NCBI GenBank assembly: GCA_938022235.1
Contig: CALIEL010000238.1
Coordinates: forward strand, 1 to 7,061
Length of the DNA: 7,061 nucleotides
Reading direction: 5' to 3'
From: Oribacterium parvum
GTDB taxonomy: Bacteria; Bacillota; Clostridia; Lachnospirales; Lachnospiraceae
In this document: positions 5,424 to 7,061 of the stretch, one piece after another
Layout of the letters: the number at the start of each line of letters is the position of its first letter
Numbering within the stretch: the stretch's first letter is position 1
The notes under the pieces: generated by a model
Seen by the model: only the letters and a program-made list of their open reading frames with translations
Told to the model about the DNA's origin: nothing
Database searches by the model: none
Made by a program: the position numbers and the translations under genes

Positions 5424-5432
5424 AGGATATTC

Positions 5433-6182
5433 ATGAAGGAAAATTATAAGCTTATCGTTGCCTATGACGGATCGCGATATTTTGGCTTTGAAAAACAGAA
5501 GGAGCAGGAAGCTACCATTCAGGGTAAGCTGGAAGGAGTTTTTTCCAAAATTCCGGGCAATGAGGAGGGGGTAGAGATTATCGGTGCCTCCAGAACCGAT
5601 GCAGGGGTGCATGCCAGAGGGATGTGTGCCAATGTATTTTTAGATACGGAGCTTTCCGAGGAAGAAATTCAGGATTACGGAAATCGTTATCTTCCGGAGG
5701 ATATTGCCATTGTCTCCGTAAGGAAGGTCAGTCCCCGCTTTCACGCAAGATATAATGCCCTGGGGAAAATCTATCGCTACTCCTGTTATATCGGAAAAAC
5801 AAAGCCGGTTTTTGATCGAAAGATTTTGCTCCATCTGGAGGAAGAGCCGGATTTGGAGGCTATGCAGGAGGCGGCTCGGTTTTTGATCGGAAAGCTGGAT
5901 TTTAAATCCTTCTGCGGCAATCCCAAGATGAAGAAATCCACCATTCGTTCCATAAGCAGTATTCGTATCCAAAAAAGTCAAAATCTGCTTCGGTTTTACT
6001 TCGAGGGAAGCGGATTTTTGCAGTATCAGATTCGGATTATGGTGGGTACTCTTTTAGAAGTGGGCTACAATAAAAGGAAAGCCACTGATATTCCTTCGAT
6101 TATTGAGGCAAAAGATAGGCAGAAAGCCGGTTACACGGCACCGGCGAAGGGACTTTGTCTTATGAAGGTTCTTTACGATTAG
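5433..6182 (+). CDS. truA: tRNA pseudouridine synthase A
   Basis: A 249-residue TruA, which converts uridines 38-40 in the tRNA anticodon arm to pseudouridine. Seen motifs are KLIVAYDGSRYFGFEKQ at the N-terminus (the usual YDG..Y.GWQ.Q segment, with Phe in place of Trp), GASRTDAGVHA (51-61) with catalytic Asp56, FHARYNALGKIYRY in the middle, and FLQYQIRIMVGTLLEVG near the C-terminus, which is the TruA version of the usual F..hQVR.mVG block. Length is normal for the family. The ATG at 5433 has AAAGGA (5422-5427) overlapping the lysR stop, so it is probably co-transcribed with lysR. It is a housekeeping gene whose link to selenium is likely just chromosomal neighbourhood. Confidence 0.96.
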   Translation: MKENYKLIVAYDGSRYFGFEKQKEQEATIQGKLEGVFSKIPGNEEGVEIIGASRTDAGVHARGMCANVFLDTELSEEEIQDYGNRYLPEDIAIVSVRKVSPRFHARYNALGKIYRYSCYIGKTKPVFDRKILLHLEEEPDLEAMQEAARFLIGKLDFKSFCGNPKMKKSTIRSISSIRIQKSQNLLRFYFEGSGFLQYQIRIMVGTLLEVGYNKRKATDIPSIIEAKDRQKAGYTAPAKGLCLMKVLYD

Positions 6183-6194
6183 AAAGGATTGAAA

Positions 6195-7031
6195 TTGAAA
6201 AAAGCGTTGTTATGCTCCTTGGGAATAAGTATTTTATCCATAGTATGCATTGTTTTAATAGGTTTAAGTCTGCTGTCCGGTCGCTTTTTTCCCGGAACCT
6301 ACATTGAAAATGTTGATGTTTCCCTTTTAAAGAGGGAGGAAGCTCAGGAATTATTTTCCCAAAAAAGGCAGGATGCCTATCATCTTGTTATTATTGATAA
6401 AAACGGCAATCAGGAGGATCTTTACGGAAAGGATATTCAGCTTCGTTATGATTCCGACTTTTCTCATATTCCCAAACCGGATTCCTTCTATCTCTTGTTC
6501 TCTCTGGGAAAGAAAAAGAATTATGATTTAGAAGGAAGCCTGCACTATGATGAAGCTGCTTTGGATGCTTTTATTACAAAGTATCTTGAAAAGCATGACA
6601 GTGATGAAGAAGCAAGAGCTGCGTTTCTAACCGCCTATATTCCCGGAAAGGGCTATACGGTGGGAGATGAGCAGTGGAGCGGAAAAATCGATCGGGATAA
6701 ATTCCGGAACATGCTGATTCAGGCCATTTCGGAAGGAACTTCCCGAATCGATCTTCGAGAGGGAGATTTTTATCAAAAGCCCGAGGCAAAAACCGAAGAG
6801 TTAAAGCCGGTGGCGGAGGAAAAAAACAAAAGCCTGCAAGCTCTCCTTCGTTACAATTTTTCCGGGGAGGCGGTGGAGCTGACTCCGGATAGATATCACG
6901 TATGGCTGGAAAACGGAGATTTCAATAAAAAGGCATTAAAGGACTATGTAAAGGAACTGAAGGCACTTACCGACACTGCCGGTAAGGAAAGAGCTTTTCA
7001 CACGGAAGACGGCAGAGTGCTTCTGTTATAG
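6195..7031 (+). CDS. N-terminal part of membrane-anchored L,D-transpeptidase (PG-binding-4 type), interrupted by in-frame TAG
   Basis: A 278-residue product. The chosen start is TTG at 6195 because AAAGGA (6183-6188) lies 6 bases upstream; the TTG at 6189 would abut the SD directly. Residues about 5-28 form one hydrophobic segment (signal anchor), so the rest is extracytoplasmic. The pattern RFFPGTYIENVDVSLLKREE (from residue 30), AYIPGKGYTVGDE, then DFYQKP and RAFHTEDGR matches the peptidoglycan-binding region that precedes the YkuD catalytic domain in clostridial L,D-transpeptidases, which cross-link peptidoglycan. The catalytic domain is absent because a TAG stops the frame at 7029. After it the same frame continues G-K-Y-G-F-S-L, resembling the expected GG-x-YGW-x-I of the family. 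So this looks like a gene broken by a nonsense mutation or a base error, continuing beyond the window. Confidence 0.72.
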   Translation: MKKALLCSLGISILSIVCIVLIGLSLLSGRFFPGTYIENVDVSLLKREEAQELFSQKRQDAYHLVIIDKNGNQEDLYGKDIQLRYDSDFSHIPKPDSFYLLFSLGKKKNYDLEGSLHYDEAALDAFITKYLEKHDSDEEARAAFLTAYIPGKGYTVGDEQWSGKIDRDKFRNMLIQAISEGTSRIDLREGDFYQKPEAKTEELKPVAEEKNKSLQALLRYNFSGEAVELTPDRYHVWLENGDFNKKALKDYVKELKALTDTAGKERAFHTEDGRVLLL

Positions 7032-7061
7032 GGAAAATACGGTTTTTCGCTTTCCGTAAAA
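7032..7061 (+). pseudogene. In-frame continuation of the L,D-transpeptidase after the TAG stop (partial)
   Basis: Ten open codons in the same frame as the preceding gene read GKYGFSLSVK. In L,D-transpeptidases of this architecture the segment just after the DGR-x-V motif is GG-x-YGW-x-ID, so the similarity carries on past the stop. Too short to prove; the window ends here. Confidence 0.4.

Noticed and set aside
6189..6194. TTG 6189 as start of the L,D-transpeptidase-like gene
   Set aside because: The SD AAAGGA ends at 6188, leaving no spacing; TTG 6195 has 6 bases and gives a normal signal-anchor N-terminus.

Overview
This window is a selenium-metabolism locus, all on the + strand. It most likely comes from a Gram-positive anaerobe of the Clostridia, probably Lachnospiraceae. 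The grounds are mid-40s G+C by eye, strong AGGAGG-type ribosome binding sites, TTG/ATG starts, a clostridial-style U-A-A-K selenophosphate synthetase, and a membrane-anchored L,D-transpeptidase N-terminus typical of that family. The taxonomic call is inference; there is no rRNA in the window.

Region 1 (1-890): the C-terminal two-thirds of a PLP-dependent cysteine desulfurase/selenocysteine lyase-like protein, cut by the left edge and closed by a long bidirectional-looking terminator. Region 2 (890-1777): yedF (TusA-like plus DsrE-like domains) and a small DUF3343 protein whose start overlaps the yedF stop by one base. Together with the desulfurase they form a plausible sulfur/selenium handling set. 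Region 3 (1868-2060): selC, the tRNA for selenocysteine (UCA anticodon, long variable arm, encoded CCA), with its own TTGACA/TATAGT promoter and an intrinsic terminator. Region 4 (2064-3339): a GT4-like glycosyltransferase placed between selC and selD, whose SD begins just after the selC terminator T-run, leaving no room for its own promoter. Region 5 (3326-4466): selD, itself a selenoprotein. Its true start is 3426 and an in-frame TGA at 3468 encodes Sec15, followed by hairpins that fit a bacterial SECIS element. Region 6 (4512-7061): a LysR-type regulator of the kind found with selenium genes, then tightly spaced truA and the N-terminal part of a PG-binding/L,D-transpeptidase protein interrupted by an in-frame TAG near the window end.

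How the parts work together: the desulfurase, YedF and DUF3343 may mobilise or carry reduced selenium. SelD converts selenide to selenophosphate. selC provides the tRNA on which Sec is made and inserted at UGA, including the UGA in selD itself. The LysR protein is the obvious candidate regulator. selA and selB are not in the window. The glycosyltransferase is the piece without an assigned place. A selenium-linked glycosylation role, for example a selenosugar, is only a hypothesis. truA and the transpeptidase look like unrelated downstream genes.
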